Positions 34,338 to 46,083 of a stretch of 64,000 nt of DNA are shown here, piece by piece. The stretch comes from Planoprotostelium fungivorum (Eukaryota > Evosea > Variosea > Cavosteliida > Cavosteliaceae): contig MDYQ01000150.1 in the NCBI GenBank assembly GCA_003024175.1, positions 1 through 64,000 on the forward strand, written 5' to 3'. Within the stretch, counting starts at the first letter, position 1. Every line of letters starts with the position of its first letter. The notes below the pieces were generated by a model. The model was not told where the DNA came from, made no database searches, and saw only the letters and a list, made by a program, of their open reading frames with translations. The translations under genes and the position numbers were made by a program.

Positions 34338-35681
34338 AGATGCACGATTCGATTGTGATTCGTATTTGCAAAGAGGAAGATGAGGACAGGCGGATGAGAG
34401 TCGCACCCGACAAGTTCGTGGGAAAAGTTTTTCCGTTCTTCATTTTCTCAGGGAAGCACATCATCGGGCCAGTTTCAACTCGAATCTCGCTCGTGGACAA
34501 TGGGAAACTCGTTGAGCTTGCTGACGAATTGTCTACCACAAGACAGAGAGGAGGAGGGTGTTCCACACGATAATGTCTCACCACCATCGGCGTTGAAAAA
34601 TCCTCTCGAACAGAAGAAAGCATTGGCACCGAAGCCATTGAACGAAGAAGAAGAGGGTATGTCACTTTTTCAACATCAAATCGCTGACTCATGCAGGCTC
34701 TGATTGGGAAGCTTTTGAAGACAACTTTGGCTCAATACCCGATGGAACCGTAGACCCAAGAAAATCGACGAGACACGTCAAGTCTACTCCAGTCAATTCT
34801 TCTAGAGATAACATTTCTCCATTATCAACTCTGTCCGTCTCACCATCGAAGTCGACCGTCAATCCAAAAGAGGTAGAGATAATCGTGAACGAACGTGAAC
34901 GATCTGAAACGCTCAAATAGAATTTCCTGAGGGACAGCGCTTCAAGCGAGAACAAGAGCAGGTGATGTGATGATACGATGATTGTTTACTGAGATGGGAA
35001 AGCCGCACAAATAGTATAACGAAACCTTCAGTGCCGACTAAACCTCTCCCTCCTGCTGCCGAAGACATGGTGATTCGAATCACCTATCACAAGACATCCA
35101 TCTCTGATCATCTTTCAGAGCAAAGAGGAAGCCGACTTCCTCTCTGATATGGCTGTTCAATACGTTCCTCCCAAAAGAGCCGAACCAGTGGGTCGACATG
35201 CTTCAGGTGACTTATTGCAAGACAATCTTCATTTTATTCAATTCCGCCACGCTGCTCTCGATCATCCTCATCATCGTTCTGATTCGCACAGCACCTGTCG
35301 TGATGCAACCAACAGGACAAGAGTTACCTCCGGTGAAAGCTCTGTCCCCCAAGACAGCTCCTGTATCACCAAAGACGACACCTCCACCCACTAAATCAAG
35401 AACGCCAGACATGAGCACACCCAGCGAGGAGAACATGGCCATCACATCGCCATCGCGATTGAAGAGCATCAGTTTTCTGGAAGATGAGAACGAAGCGGAA
35501 GAAGTCAGTGCGACGGGAGATCTTGGAAGTGGAGGTATGTCTTCGAAAATGGGAGCTGGAGATTGAATGATCGAAAGGTTGGGGAGATGATGATTTCGAG
35601 ATGGATCTTGACGATGAACCGAAAGAACCCGTCGTGAAACTGGGTACCCGAGGCAGCATCGACTATACAAAGACCCGATGA
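34338..35681 (+). CDS. Disordered acidic protein with SCY1-like-tail motifs
   Basis: The exon chain reads a low-complexity Ser/Pro/Lys/Glu-rich protein. It includes PLNEEEEG, DWEAFEDNFGSIPDG, SKEEADFLSDMAVQYVPPK and GWGDDDFEMDLDDEP. The EADF-S/A-DM and W-D/E-rich motifs are like those in the C-terminal tails of SCYL1-type pseudokinases, which bind COPI and other coats. No kinase or HEAT region is found upstream; a glucoamylase gene ends 9 bp before. It may be a stand-alone adaptor with clathrin/COPI-binding short motifs. The ATG at 34338 is the first after the preceding stop, but the first exon-intron border is unclear and the ATG near 34500 is an alternative. The last exon ends at 35681. Confidence 0.5.
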
Positions 35682-35948
35682 TTTCACTCGCAACGATCTC
35701 TCGCACCATCGAACATACGACTGTATGGACTATCGCACGGACACAAGTCCCTCGAATAAAGAATCGCCAGTGTCTCACCTCGAAGTGATTGACTCTGATT
35801 GTTGTGCGATGTGACAGCTATAGTCGACGAAAATTAGATGAGGAAAGGAAAAGTAAGATATCTTACTTTGGGGAAAGACAGAGGATCGAGCCTTTCGCAG
35901 CTGGATATCCGTCATTAGGTTGGATCAGTCCGTCAGCCATCCACCAAG

Positions 35949-36812
35949 ATGCCGCACGCTAAAGCCCTTGTCAACAGTGAGTGCATCCATCGACACCCTC
36001 TATCATCCGATATAGAGGTTTCTTGATCATCTGATTCCATCGATGTGAAATGATGTAATGTGTTTGTGATGGGGGTAGAAGTCAAAGTTTAATCGATATA
36101 CGGAGACAACATATGGATATACTCTGTAAGAGACAACGTATCTGATGTGATGATCGATAGAGTCCAAGACATACCACACCCCCAGACGTCCTTTTGAGAA
36201 GGAACGTCTCGACCAAGAGCTCAAGCTCGTGGGAGAGTTCGGTCTGAGAAACAAGAGAGAGGTCTGGAGAGTTCAGCAGACCGTATCTCACATCCGTGCT
36301 GCCGCCAGAGAGTTGCTCACCATGGATGAGACCGATCCCAAGAGGTACATTTCTTTTGTCATCCTCACGGAATCACATACACATTTCACATCTCGAAACA
36401 ACCCACGTCACACCCCCGTACTGACGAACGAAACAGACTTTTCGATGGATCCGCTCTCCTGAGAAGACTCCACCGCTACGGAGTTCTCCCCGAGGAGCAG
36501 AACAAGCTCGATTTCGTCCTTGCCCTCAAGGTTCAGGACTTTTTGGAGAGACGTCTGCAGACCGTTGTCTTCAAGAACGGATTTGCCAAGTCTATCCACC
36601 ACGCCCGTGTCCTCATCCGCCAGAGACACATCCGCGTCGGAAAGCAGGTCGTCAACGTCCCCTCCTTTTTGGTCCGTGTGGAGTCCCAGAAGCACATCGA
36701 CTTTGCTCTCAACTCCCCCTTTGGAAACGGAAGACCCGGCAGACAGAAGAGGAAGAAGCAGAAGGCTAAGGATGCCCCCAAGGATGCCGAAGAGGCAGAG
36801 GACGACTCATAA
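35949..36812 (+). CDS. RPS9: Small-subunit ribosomal protein S9 (uS4)
   Basis: A first mini-exon encodes [10 protein letters not shown] long intron follows, and the frame resumes with [20 protein letters not shown]. The complete protein is the eukaryotic S9: [39 protein letters not shown], and the S4 RNA-binding domain [40 protein letters not shown]. The C-terminus is a [19 protein letters not shown] tail. S9 is one of the first proteins to bind 18S rRNA and helps set decoding accuracy. The first intron (about 35970-36160, 190 bp) is far longer than any neighbour's. Confidence 0.95.
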
Positions 36813-36975
36813 ACTGAATCACGTCTCTGATATCACCATACATGGGGGAAGGGTTCTACTTCTTGGTGATATAGCTTTACCCACTAATCGTGCGCTGACA
36901 TAAAACGGATTACCTCTACTTCTCTTTCCTCTTCTTTCCTTTTCTAACATCACTGACTTGACTCTCACACTGACT

Positions 36976-37115
36976 ATCTATTCTTCATCACATCATCTAT
37001 TCTTCATCACATCATCTATTCTTCATCACATCAATCTATTCTTCATCACATCAATCTATTCTTCATCACATCAATCTATTCTTCATCACATCAATCTATT
37101 CTTCATCACATCATC
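36976..37115. repeat. Minisatellite of 19-20 bp units
   Basis: About seven head-to-tail copies of ATCTATTCTTCATCACATC, in 19 bp and 20 bp (one extra A) versions, run from 36976 to 37115. Copies are nearly identical. The array lies between the convergent RPS9 and SBP2-like genes and reaches the stop codon of the latter, so it is transcribed into at least one 3' UTR. Confidence 0.9.
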
Positions 37116-38763
37116 TATTTCGATCCCGGTGTAAACTCTCTCGCAGTTGCTTTCATCGTTGACACTGGTGGTGTCTGTATCGTAGGTTCTACACTCCCTT
37201 GTGTGGGTACGTACTCGTTTGCCTTTGGATCCATCCTCTTCTTCCCTTCCTCTCTCTCTTCCCTCCCTTCCTCTCTCTCTTCCCTCCCTTCTCTCTCTTC
37301 CCTCCCTTCCTCTCTCTCTTCCCTCCCTTCCTCTCTTCTCTTCTCTTCATCCCCTCTCTTCTCTTCCTCCCCTCTCTTCTTTTCCTCTCTTCTCTTCTCT
37401 TCATCCTCTCTCTTCTCTTCCTCCCCTCTCTTCTTCTCTTCCTTCCTGCTCTTCTCCTTTTCTTTCTTCTCATTCTCCATCCATCTTATCCTTCCCTCCT
37501 TGGCCAACAGTAACATCTACCCTCACCATCATGACGATGCACCGATGATGACACACACCTTCTCGAATTGTTCTCTGACGTTCTCGTAGTTCAACAACCC
37601 CACAGAGGCTATGGGAACTCTCTTCCCAAGAGCAAACCCCAAATCATACTTTTTCATGGCAAAGACAACAGGTACCTGCTGTCGACTGCACAACCTCATG
37701 ATGTCTTTCACCATCTCATCCAATCCCCCTGTCTCTCTTCACTCTCTTCTTCTCTCTTCTCGCTTCACCTTCCGTTTCACTCTTCTGGATGTTGGTGGCT
37801 AACAAGACACAGACGATCTTCTTTCTGTCTAATGCGGCGAGGATCTCTCTCATTCCACTGAGGTATCTCCTCTTCTTCACTCTCAGCGTTGGATTGGCTG
37901 TCTTCTCTTTCATCTGCTTCTGCAGGCGGTTCAGCCCGGAGAGCAGCTCTGCGACCGCAGATTTCAGTTCGGGGGTGACCACCTGTTGGATTGAGTGTGG
38001 CTCGTTGTAGTGGACGACTCACTTGGTTGCAGTACGATCTCGGCCCCACCTCTCCAATGTGTGGAATCTTCTCTAGCTCGCGAAATTTCACCGAATCTTC
38101 TGACGTCGACGCTGGTACAGCCTCAGTAGGCGTTTCTTCTCTCTTTGTTGCTTCTAAAGTGTCTCCACTGTCTTCTTCTTCTTGTGGTATGTCGACGTAG
38201 CCGTTAGGTACTGTCTCCGACCAAAATGTCTCAACGGAAGCCGTGGCTTCTGATTGGGATGCATCTGTTTTCCTCTCGGCCAGCCAACGGATATACATCT
38301 CTTCCCTCTCTTTCAGTAAGATCTGATGGGATCAGATGGTGGAAGATGGATGGATCTAAGTCACACCTTTTTGAGTTTCGAGTACTTCTTCTGTTTCTTC
38401 TCCTTGATCTTTCCGATGGGTGCTGGGCCTTTCGTGACCTGATCTCACGTCAGATGCGATTCGATCACGATGGACTCACCGCAGTGCCTTTCTTCTGTGC
38501 AGATTCATAGATCGTTGATGGTAGTGAGTATGTCGACAGATGTTTCTTCTTCTCCAGATGTTTCAGAAAATCAGAGAGCACCAACGTTGTCTTATTATTC
38601 TTGGATAGAATCTTATTGTGGCTCCTGGAATCATCGTGCTGTTGCGAGGTCACAAACACCGCCCATCTCCTCATTCTCCCACCTGATGTTTCTTCTGAAG
38701 GGTAGAATCTCGTGAATGCTGAGGTGATGTGTTGTGTTTGTCCGTCGTGGGCTGTGTGCTCAT
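37115..38763 (-). CDS. SECISBP2: SECIS-binding protein 2-like protein (L7Ae RNA-binding domain)
   Basis: The conserved core is split over two exons: RYLSGMREILAALDRKKIVCVLLATNIQKSE, read in two parts, and LDEMVKDIMRLCSRQQVPVV / FAMKKYDLGFALGKRVP / IASVGLLNYENVREQFEKV. This is the L7Ae-type domain in the SBP2/SBP2L arrangement, including the GLDEM-like loop and VVFAMKK, and it differs from ribosomal L30 or L7Ae. Upstream is the Lys-rich region that corresponds to the SECIS-incorporation domain. SBP2 binds SECIS elements in selenoprotein mRNAs and recruits the Sec-specific factor. The N-terminus MSTQPTTDKHNTSP is disordered. The C-terminus (37480-37230) is an unusual Arg/Glu/Lys run of tandem EEKRREE/GREEREE repeats, then a neutral tail ending at 37115. 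Confidence 0.75.
37230..37480. repeat. Polypyrimidine/polypurine tandem tract inside the SBP2-like gene
   Basis: On the plus strand this is nearly pure C/T with units such as CTTCCCTCCCTTCCTCTCT repeated. On the minus strand the same bases encode the Arg/Glu/Lys-rich tail of the SBP2-like protein. Mirror-symmetric purine tracts of this kind can form triplex DNA and are slippage-prone. Confidence 0.85.
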
Positions 38764-38872
38764 CGTAATGGAACAGTGGTGATGTGTTACGTAGTAGTTG
38801 TAGATGGTGGGGCGTACTCGGAAAATATGATACTTTAGGTCTAATTATAGTGGCCTACCATTTCAAAGAGGC

Positions 38873-40080
38873 ATGACATCAAAGATGAACGCCGTGTTAG
38901 AGGATCACTATCCAGCGGGATATACCGGCAAGCGGCTGAACGCCACCCTCACGGCACATTACAAGAATCAGGCTACTCGTGAGTTGAAGTATCGTCTAGA
39001 TGAGATGTCTAAAGGACGAAAGAATACCAAGAGGATGAGAAAACACCATCCAGACCGGTGACACCTTGGATCAACTCATATCAGTCGGCCGTGGTGAGAA
39101 ACAACAGCAGCACACTGCTGCAGGAAGAGACATACAAACCTGCTGGATACTCTGGACACATCGCTCAATCGCAAGAGCATTTTGGTAAGACGGTGGGACA
39201 GGTGGTTAGGTGAGGGTGTCAACTGTGGTGCCGTGTCTGATGGTACCAGGGAGTCTCACCGAGAAACGGAAGACCTTCGCACGTTTCGAGCCGATGAACT
39301 GCAAAATAAACAGGAGCTGGGGAGGACATCACAACTGACGGACGAGCACGCCGTTCGGAGAGAAGCAGGGAAGGACAAGTGAGGACGATGAGAGGACGAG
39401 AACTTCCGTACTGACGGTGAAGAAGGGACGATTACAGACCATCTGATACAGGTCACATTCCCGGATATCAGTGAGTGACTCTTTTCATGACCGAAGAATC
39501 TCACGACATAAAGAGGACACATCAACACGTACCGAGATGTCTTTGGAAAATCATACACGCAGGCCACTCAGACCGTGAGTGTCCATCATCTGTTCTTCAT
39601 CGATCGACATGATGTGAACGTCTCTGCAGTCCCCCATCTTACAGAAGAGCTTGAGATCGCGTCCCACTACGGCTACTTCGAGGAACACCGATGGCAGTCA
39701 GATGGACCGAGTTTACAACGAACGCGATGAAGATGACACTGCCGCCAATCACTTCCGTACTACAAACAAAGACAGCCACAACCGAAAGGTGGTCGTCTCT
39801 CATCATCATCACATTGACCATGATCAGGTGTTGGTGACACCCGACAGTTTCCTGCCGAAAGAAGGAAGGATCCCCGGCTACACTGGATTTCAACCGGGTG
39901 AGTCATCATGTCCATTCCATTCTGACCGTATCAGTCTCACCGGTGATCGCGAAGCCGGCCTCACCTAAACCCGGCCCCAAAGCACCACCTCTCACCATCG
40001 AAACAACGACACCCATCGAATTTGCTGTGGGATACACGGGCTATCTCCCCCAAAAGAAATTCTCTTTCGGGAAGAAATAA
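38873..40080 (+). CDS. CIMIP2/FAM166-like ciliary microtubule inner protein
   Basis: The protein carries four short repeats of the PxGYTGxxP type: YPAGYTGKRL near the start, YKPAGYSGHI followed by HFGKTVG, RIPGYTGFQP, and AVGYTGYLPQKKFSFGKK at the very end. Each is followed by a segment with an FG pair (FGKTVG, VFGKSY, FSFG). This arrangement characterises the FAM166/CIMIP2 group, proteins found in the lumen of axonemal doublet microtubules. Between the motifs the sequence is basic and low in complexity. About six introns. A poly(A) hexamer overlaps the stop codon (40076-40081). Function in a flagellated stage is inferred from the family. Family assignment rests on the motifs only. Confidence 0.5.
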
Positions 40081-40126
40081 AATTTGTACATCTCTTTCGA
40101 TTCACTCTTTTATTCACAAGCCTCAT

Positions 40127-42274
40127 TCACGATTTCCCGGCGAGAGCGGCCAGTAGAGACTGGCCCAACCTCTTTCTAGACACGTCGTCTCTCCCTCTAC
40201 CTGCCTCTAACGCCAAGGCATCGATGTCCCCCGTCGTGCTGCTCTTCTTCTGTCTCCGCAGCAGGTTATGGAGGTTGATGAACTTTCCGGGGCCCCAAGA
40301 CATTCGATTAGACTCTTGCTGGTGCTCTACGCAGCAGTTGGCGGCACAGGCCACACAGGTCCTGCCCCTTCGATTGTTCGGTGAGTGGATGTCGAAGGGT
40401 TGAGGCGACGTAATTGGGGTGTTGTAGCTGACTTTGGCTTTACCCTGTGGAACCAGCGGCCGGGCGGGGGGTGACGGTGTCGTGTGGGAACGGGGGCGGG
40501 TGGCTGCAGGTCTTCAGGTCTCAAAGTAGGGAGATTTCTGCGAGATTCACCTCCTTCGGAGATGCACTGGTAGATGTTGCGGGAGGTAGCAGGACTGACC
40601 GACCGAGGCAGTTGGTTTTCAACCAAATCTACCAACACAGAAAAGTCCACCGACTTTGCGAAGTCACGCAGGAGGGGTGAGCTGTCGATCAAGTGTGGGT
40701 TGTTCACCAGTTCTTCACCCAGCATCATCCTGCAGGTGTCTGTGCATCATCAGACGACTGTCTATGCATGTGACTGACCTTCTATGACGGTTACCGATCT
40801 TCTGGATGGAACGCGATATTTTGCCACCTCTAAAGGTGTCCTGCCTTCCTTGTTCACGGCAGAGAAGGGTGGATTGTGCTTGACTAAGAGAGATACGATG
40901 GAGTCGTTACCCCAATAGGCCGCCACGTGGAGCGGCGTGTCTCCCGACTGTTTGATATTTGAATTTGAATTTCGGCGGGAAAATCACCTTGTCGGTGGCT
41001 TCGATCGCTCTCGACGTGTTGGAGAATTGGATCTGTGGAACCGCCTGAAATTTCCCTCGAATTCCCGCTTCGTGAACGGCTGAAGACATCCATGACTCCT
41101 CACTAGCTTCGTCACTCTACAACCCACCAATCCTCTCACCTGATGGTTGATGCATCATCCTTCATCTCTTCTTTGTCGGTTCCACACGACAAATTCGATT
41201 GGTTCAAATCGTCCGTGGTATGTGAGATCATCACCACCGGTGAAGTTTCGGCGCGAGAATATTCCAATAAGAGTTGAACTACAACGGGGCAACCGCGCTG
41301 GCACGCCTCGTGTAAAGGAGTTCTTCCTTTCTCGTTCACTGCATTCAACCTCGCTCCGTTCTGTAACAGCAGTCTCGTCACTTCTGAATGGGGTGCGGAC
41401 AAGTGCAAGGAGCTGTTCAACTCTGCTGCCGTCAACAATAAAATGAAATAAAAGGGTCACCAGAGTCCACGTCGTCCACGTCTGCCATGTTCTCCAAGAG
41501 GAGACGAACGACGTTGGCGTGACCTTCTTTTGCAGCGACGAGGAGAGCCGTCTCATTATCGAGATTTCGTAAGTGAATCGATGCACCGAATCCAAGGAGG
41601 ATGCGAACCACTTCAGAATGTCCCCACACTGTAGATGTCAATCGGTGGATGGTGATTGGATGATGTGGATGAGATGATATGCGCACTGGCTGCAACGTGG
41701 AGAGCAGAATGACGGTCGGGTTCTAAAGAAGAGTCGATGAAACCGGTTCGAAAGACGGAGCGGAGGATGTCCAACAGCCCCTCGACATCGTTCTTCTTCG
41801 AACATTCTAATAATGCATACAGATCTCTCTTTGTTCGAATGGCAAGTGAATCTACTTGTGATATCTGAAGGTGGTCAACTCTGATGTCACACAAAATACC
41901 ATGTCAGTCAGATATCCAATCATCACTGTTGATTTCGAATGCATTGAACGTGAAAAGGATGTGCACCTGTCCGTATGTCTTGACTCGAGGTGAATTGAGT
42001 TGTGCCTTTCCAATATCTGGAGTCCCATTGTTACTACCCACTCTCGAGAAGAGGCTGATCGAGCTCTTCATGCTCCTCTGCTGTCTTATTCTTAGACTAA
42101 AGGGGGAGCCGAGGAAAGATGACGCGCTCGACACACTGAAGGGCGGTGATGACGGAGAGTCATAATCACGATCATTCTATACATAGTGAGGTGCTGAACC
42201 ATCAGGCTCTGTGACATCACCTGCCCCTCTGAAGAAAAGCTCGTCGTTGATGGTGTGTTCTCCGGCAGCGCCAT
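40127..42274 (-). CDS. Ankyrin-repeat protein
   Basis: Starting at MALPENTPSTTSFSSEG, the exons give about six to seven ankyrin repeats between about 41890 and 40790. Clear copies are SEVVRILLGFGASIHLRNLD, NETALLVAAKEGHANVVRLL, SEVTRLLLQNGARLNAVNEK, GRTPLHEACQRGCPVVVQLL and AVNKEGRTPLEVAKY. The C-terminal region (40730-40127) is Pro-rich and then Cys/His-containing (RTCVACAANCCVEHQQES). A small zinc-binding module is possible but I cannot name it. It ends LLAALAGKS. About eight introns. Ankyrin repeats mediate protein binding; no catalytic domain was seen. It converges on the CIMIP2-like gene with 46 bp between the stops. Confidence 0.75.
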
Positions 42275-43238
42275 TGCATGCGCTTCTATATTCGAACCTC
42301 AATTCTGTCGTCTATTTCGTGCCTGTGTGTCCTCTGTGCTGTGATGCGTGCTGTCTCGGTATTTCTCAAATAATGAAATAAAATGAACCCCAAAACGGAT
42401 TCTGTTGACCTCTTGGAACGTGTGCTTCTTTGGTTCCCTTTCTGGACCCTCTTAAAAACCTTTAATCTTCCAAGTTAGAGTCAACGGAATTCTCAGTTCG
42501 CAAAGGGCTCCTTGTGGTCTATCGTGTCGGGGCTGAAGAAATCTTCACCGATAGATGGGAGAGTGGAAGGAATCACGTCTGAACGATAGCCCCTTTGGTG
42601 GGTCTTCTTTAGGATCTATCACAAAAAGAAGAGAAGAGGCCCAAAAATCGGGAATAAAAAGTCCCTGTGCGTAAATAGGGGACAGCGATCTGCATCACAA
42701 TGTGGCTTCGTACATATGTAAATCGTCCAAAGTAGAACCGACAGCAACATCTTGTAGATCCCCTCGCTCGTGGTCCGGATGACAAGGGTTCGGATGCTTG
42801 TCAGACGCATGCATAACCTGTTCCGCGAGAATTTAGTCTTCCACCTCTTCTTTCAGACTGATTCTGTATTCTCGTTTGTGTGCGAGACCCACAGCCAACT
42901 ACTTCATCGTTGTCTCAGGATCATCGAACCATGCACGGTCAAATAGGACATGATATGCACCAATTCGAAACCCTCTAACAAGTGGAATAGATTCTACTGC
43001 GTCATGTGCTTGCGTCACCCCCCAGTTGGAGTTCTGGTCCTTGTCAAGTGTCACGCCGTGCGGCAGACGTAAGTTTTCACGAATTCCACCAGCTATTCTC
43101 GCGTGTGTGCTGGCTTACTTGCGCTCAGGTGAAGCTGCCGAGCGCTGCACGGTAGGCCTACACGGAAGCGGCACAGTCACGTGGTGCACGCTGACCATTG
43201 GAGGGGAAATACAAACAAGAACAACAACACAAGACGAA
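42275..43238. other. Longest intergenic interval, nothing coding recognised
   Basis: About 960 bp separate the divergent ankyrin and catalase genes. AATAAA-like and AAAATGAA stretches (42370-42400) and A-rich tracts (42620-42660) are present. A minus-strand open frame at 42810-42619 has a hydrophobic stretch but no family match. A plus-strand open frame from 43026 overlaps the catalase start in another frame and is not credible. The size of the interval suggests large regulatory regions for one or both genes. Confidence 0.4.
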
Positions 43239-45012
43239 ATGGCTATGAACGCAGCGAAAGCAGCCCTCCAATCCGTAACGGATACGGTAAAGACATCTCA
43301 TCCATCCATCTTCGGATGCATCCTCTTTACGTGTCTCTGATGCATCCTCTCAGATTACGGGACAGAATTCCAACACGATGACTCGCCAGACGGGTGAGCC
43401 CATCGGTGAGAACAAGAACTCCCTCACGGCCGGCCCCACTGGCCCAGTCATCTTCCAAGACAGAGTTCTGTATGAGAAGATCGTCACCTTCAATCGCGAA
43501 CAACAACCCTTGAGAAACGTCCACGCCCTCGGTACCGGTGCTAGAGGAACGTTCGTCGCAGAGAACGACGTGAGCCAGTATTCCAGAGCTCAAGTCTTCG
43601 TACCCGGCACGAAGACCGAGATCGCCGTACGATTCTCCGGCACTTTCACCGAGAGGGGAGATCCAGACACGACCCGTGATTTAAGAGGTGAGAATCATCA
43701 TCGTGGCGTCCGTGATGTCCACGTCATCTCACATGCGTCATCAGGTTTTGCCATCAAGTTTTACACGACCGAAGGAAACTGGGATCTGATGGCCATCAAC
43801 ACGCCCGTCTTCAACGTAAGAGACATGAAGTCCGGTCCCGACGCCGTCCACGCCTTCAAGCGTAACCCCATCACCGGTGACTGGGATCCCAACCAGAGCT
43901 GGGACTACGTTGCCACCCACCCCGAGGGTCTCCACCAGGTCCTCATGATCTGGACCGATCGCATCGGAACACCCGCATCGTTCAGAGCCATGAACGCTTT
44001 CGGTTGCAACACCTTCTCCTTCATCAACTCGCAGAACAAGAGATGCTGGGTCAAGTTTCACATCGTCGCCGAGCTGGGATGGAAGGGTCTGTCTGTCGTC
44101 GATGCGAAGATTTTGGCGGGAGAGAACGCCGAATTCTTGTCGCAGGATCTGAGAGATGCGATCGCGGCCGGTAACTACCCCAAGTACAAGCTGTCCTTCC
44201 AGGTCATGCCCGAAGAAGAAGGCTACACCCACAACTACACCTTCGATTGCACAAAGGTGATCGCATCGTCATCATCGTCGATCTTGTCACAGTAATATTC
44301 ACATTCTGAATAGGTCTGGCCCCACGACAAATTCCCTCTCATTCCATTGGGAACCCTCACCCTCGACCGCAATCCCGACGATCACTTCACCGAAGTGGAG
44401 AGCATCGCTTTCTCTCCCATGAACGTCGTCCCTGGTATCAGCTTCTCCCCCGACAAGCTTCTCCAGGGCAGACTCATCGTCTACGACGACACTCAGACCC
44501 ACAGACTCGGTGCCGCCTTCAAGCAGCTCCCCATCAACTGCCCACACGCCACCCGAGTCAACAACAACGTCTACCAAGGTAGAGGTGGTAGACAGGCTCA
44601 CGGTGTTAAATTCCCCCACTACTGGCCTTCTTCGTTCGGTGGACCACAACCCGACCCTTCTTACCGCGAGCCACCCATGAGAGTCGACGGACCGGTCGAC
44701 CACTACGACTATCCCGGAGAAGGCACGGACGAGGACTACTACTCGCAGTGCACCGACTTCTACAACAGTCTGCCTCAGGGAGAGAAGATGGCTCTGGCAA
44801 AGAATCTCGCGGCGACGTTCTTCAAGATGAGCCCGCCCCTCGTGGCGGCGGCGATGAAGCACTTGTATAAGGTGTCGTCGAATCTGGGGGATGCCATCAA
44901 GAACAAGTTGGAAGAGGGAAGGAAGACGGATATGACCAAGGAGGAGATCAGGGCGGGAGAGCTGTATGCCATGATGCAAGGACTCGCTCCCGAGAAGATC
45001 ATCTCCAAGTAG
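43239..45012 (+). CDS. Catalase
   Basis: A short first exon (MAMNAAKAALQSVTDT) splices in frame over a 60-odd bp intron into ITGQNSNTMTRQTGEP, so the true start is at 43239 rather than the ATG at 43378. The heme catalase core is clear. The distal histidine is in RNVHALGTGARGTF, the asparagine in NTPVFNVRD, GFAIKFYTTEGNWDL matches the core, and the proximal heme tyrosine lies in GRLIVYDDTQTHRLG. HPEGLHQVLMIW and FGCNTFSFINS follow the family order. It breaks hydrogen peroxide into water and oxygen. Departures from the usual sequence include RNVHALG for R-V-V-H-A-(K/R)-G and a changed serine loop (RFSGTFTERGD). The C-terminal extension is helical. No SKL-type peroxisomal end; the last residues are KIISK. 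Confidence 0.9.
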
Positions 45013-45223
45013 AGAGATGTGAATAAACACACGGAAGTGAATGTGGTTCTGTAAAGTGGGAGAATCTTTAAACGATGGATGGATGATCATCTCGATGACA
45101 ATGATCATGCATGAGAAGAGAAGAGATGGTTCGGTGAATGAATTTATTCGAAATTTCGTCGTTGTAAATGGATTGAACAATTTTTCGGTCAGAAAACAGT
45201 CACGATACGATCCACACAACAGG

Positions 45224-46083
45224 ATGCAGAAGTTGAAGGCACTTCAGAAAGCAAAGGCGGAGGCTCAGGCTACGGCAGGTGTGTTTCCACTCTAATCGAA
45301 ACTATCATCGATTGATCTCAAGCCCATTCTAATGATACTCCCAGCCGCCCCAGCTGCAGAGACTACAACAACTACCACCGAGTCTAACACAACCGAAACA
45401 CAAAATGGAGCCGCTCCGGCCAAGACATCCTCGACGGGGAATGTCTTCAGTCTGAAGAAGTCCAGCGTAGGAGCGAAGAAGAGCAAGACTAACGCTGCCC
45501 AACTGAGAGTTCAGAAGGACATGTCAGAAATGGACGAGATCCCAGGCACAAAGATCAGAATACCTGATCAAGAGAACCTGATGAAATTTGAAGTGGATAT
45601 TACACCCACAGACGGTCTGTACAGAGGTGCTTGCTTTCAATTCAACGTGGACATCCCCAACTCATACCCTTATGACCCACCAAAGGTCCTCTGCAACACT
45701 CCCGTAAGTCACCTCTCACCTTCTCATCCATTCGAGAATCATCCGTCTCCACATGATTTCCATCTTCTCAGCCTCCGTAGGTATATCATCCCAACATCGA
45801 CAATGAAGGAAAGGTCTGTCTGAACATCTTGAGACAAGAGTGGTTCCCCGTTCTCTCCCTCGGTTCAGTCATCTTTGGTCTCATGACCCTCTTCTTAGAG
45901 CCCAACCCAGATGATCCCCTCAACAAGGGTGAGACGACACTCTCTCACTTTGTGATCGATGGTGACACATGAGCAGAGGCAGCACAGTTGATGGTGGAGA
46001 AACCGAAAGAGTTTGAGAGGAACGTGAGGGATGCCCTTCGAGGTGGCAACGTCGCCGGTCGTAAGTTTCCCAAGCTTCTCTAA
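45224..46083 (+). CDS. UBE2M: NEDD8-conjugating enzyme UBC12 (UBE2M)
   Basis: The N-terminal extension is Ala/Thr/Glu-rich. The E2 core follows: [53 protein letters not shown], then across a 76 bp intron [20 protein letters not shown] with the catalytic cysteine in [27 protein letters not shown] and the DPLNKEAAQLM helix complete it. UBC12 transfers NEDD8 to cullins. The first residues [14 protein letters not shown] are shorter than but comparable to the E1-docking tail of UBC12, and VYHPNID plus [15 protein letters not shown] distinguish it from ubiquitin E2s. It ends GRKFPKLL at 46083. Confidence 0.88.

Noticed and set aside
37199-37589. Plus-strand Ser/Leu/Pro frames over the polypyrimidine tract
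   Set aside because: Shadow of the Arg/Glu/Lys-rich tail of the minus-strand SBP2-like gene; composition is pure low complexity.
43026-43340. Plus-strand open frame before catalase
   Set aside because: It overlaps the first catalase exon and has no family resemblance. The catalase start at 43239 splices in frame with the rest.
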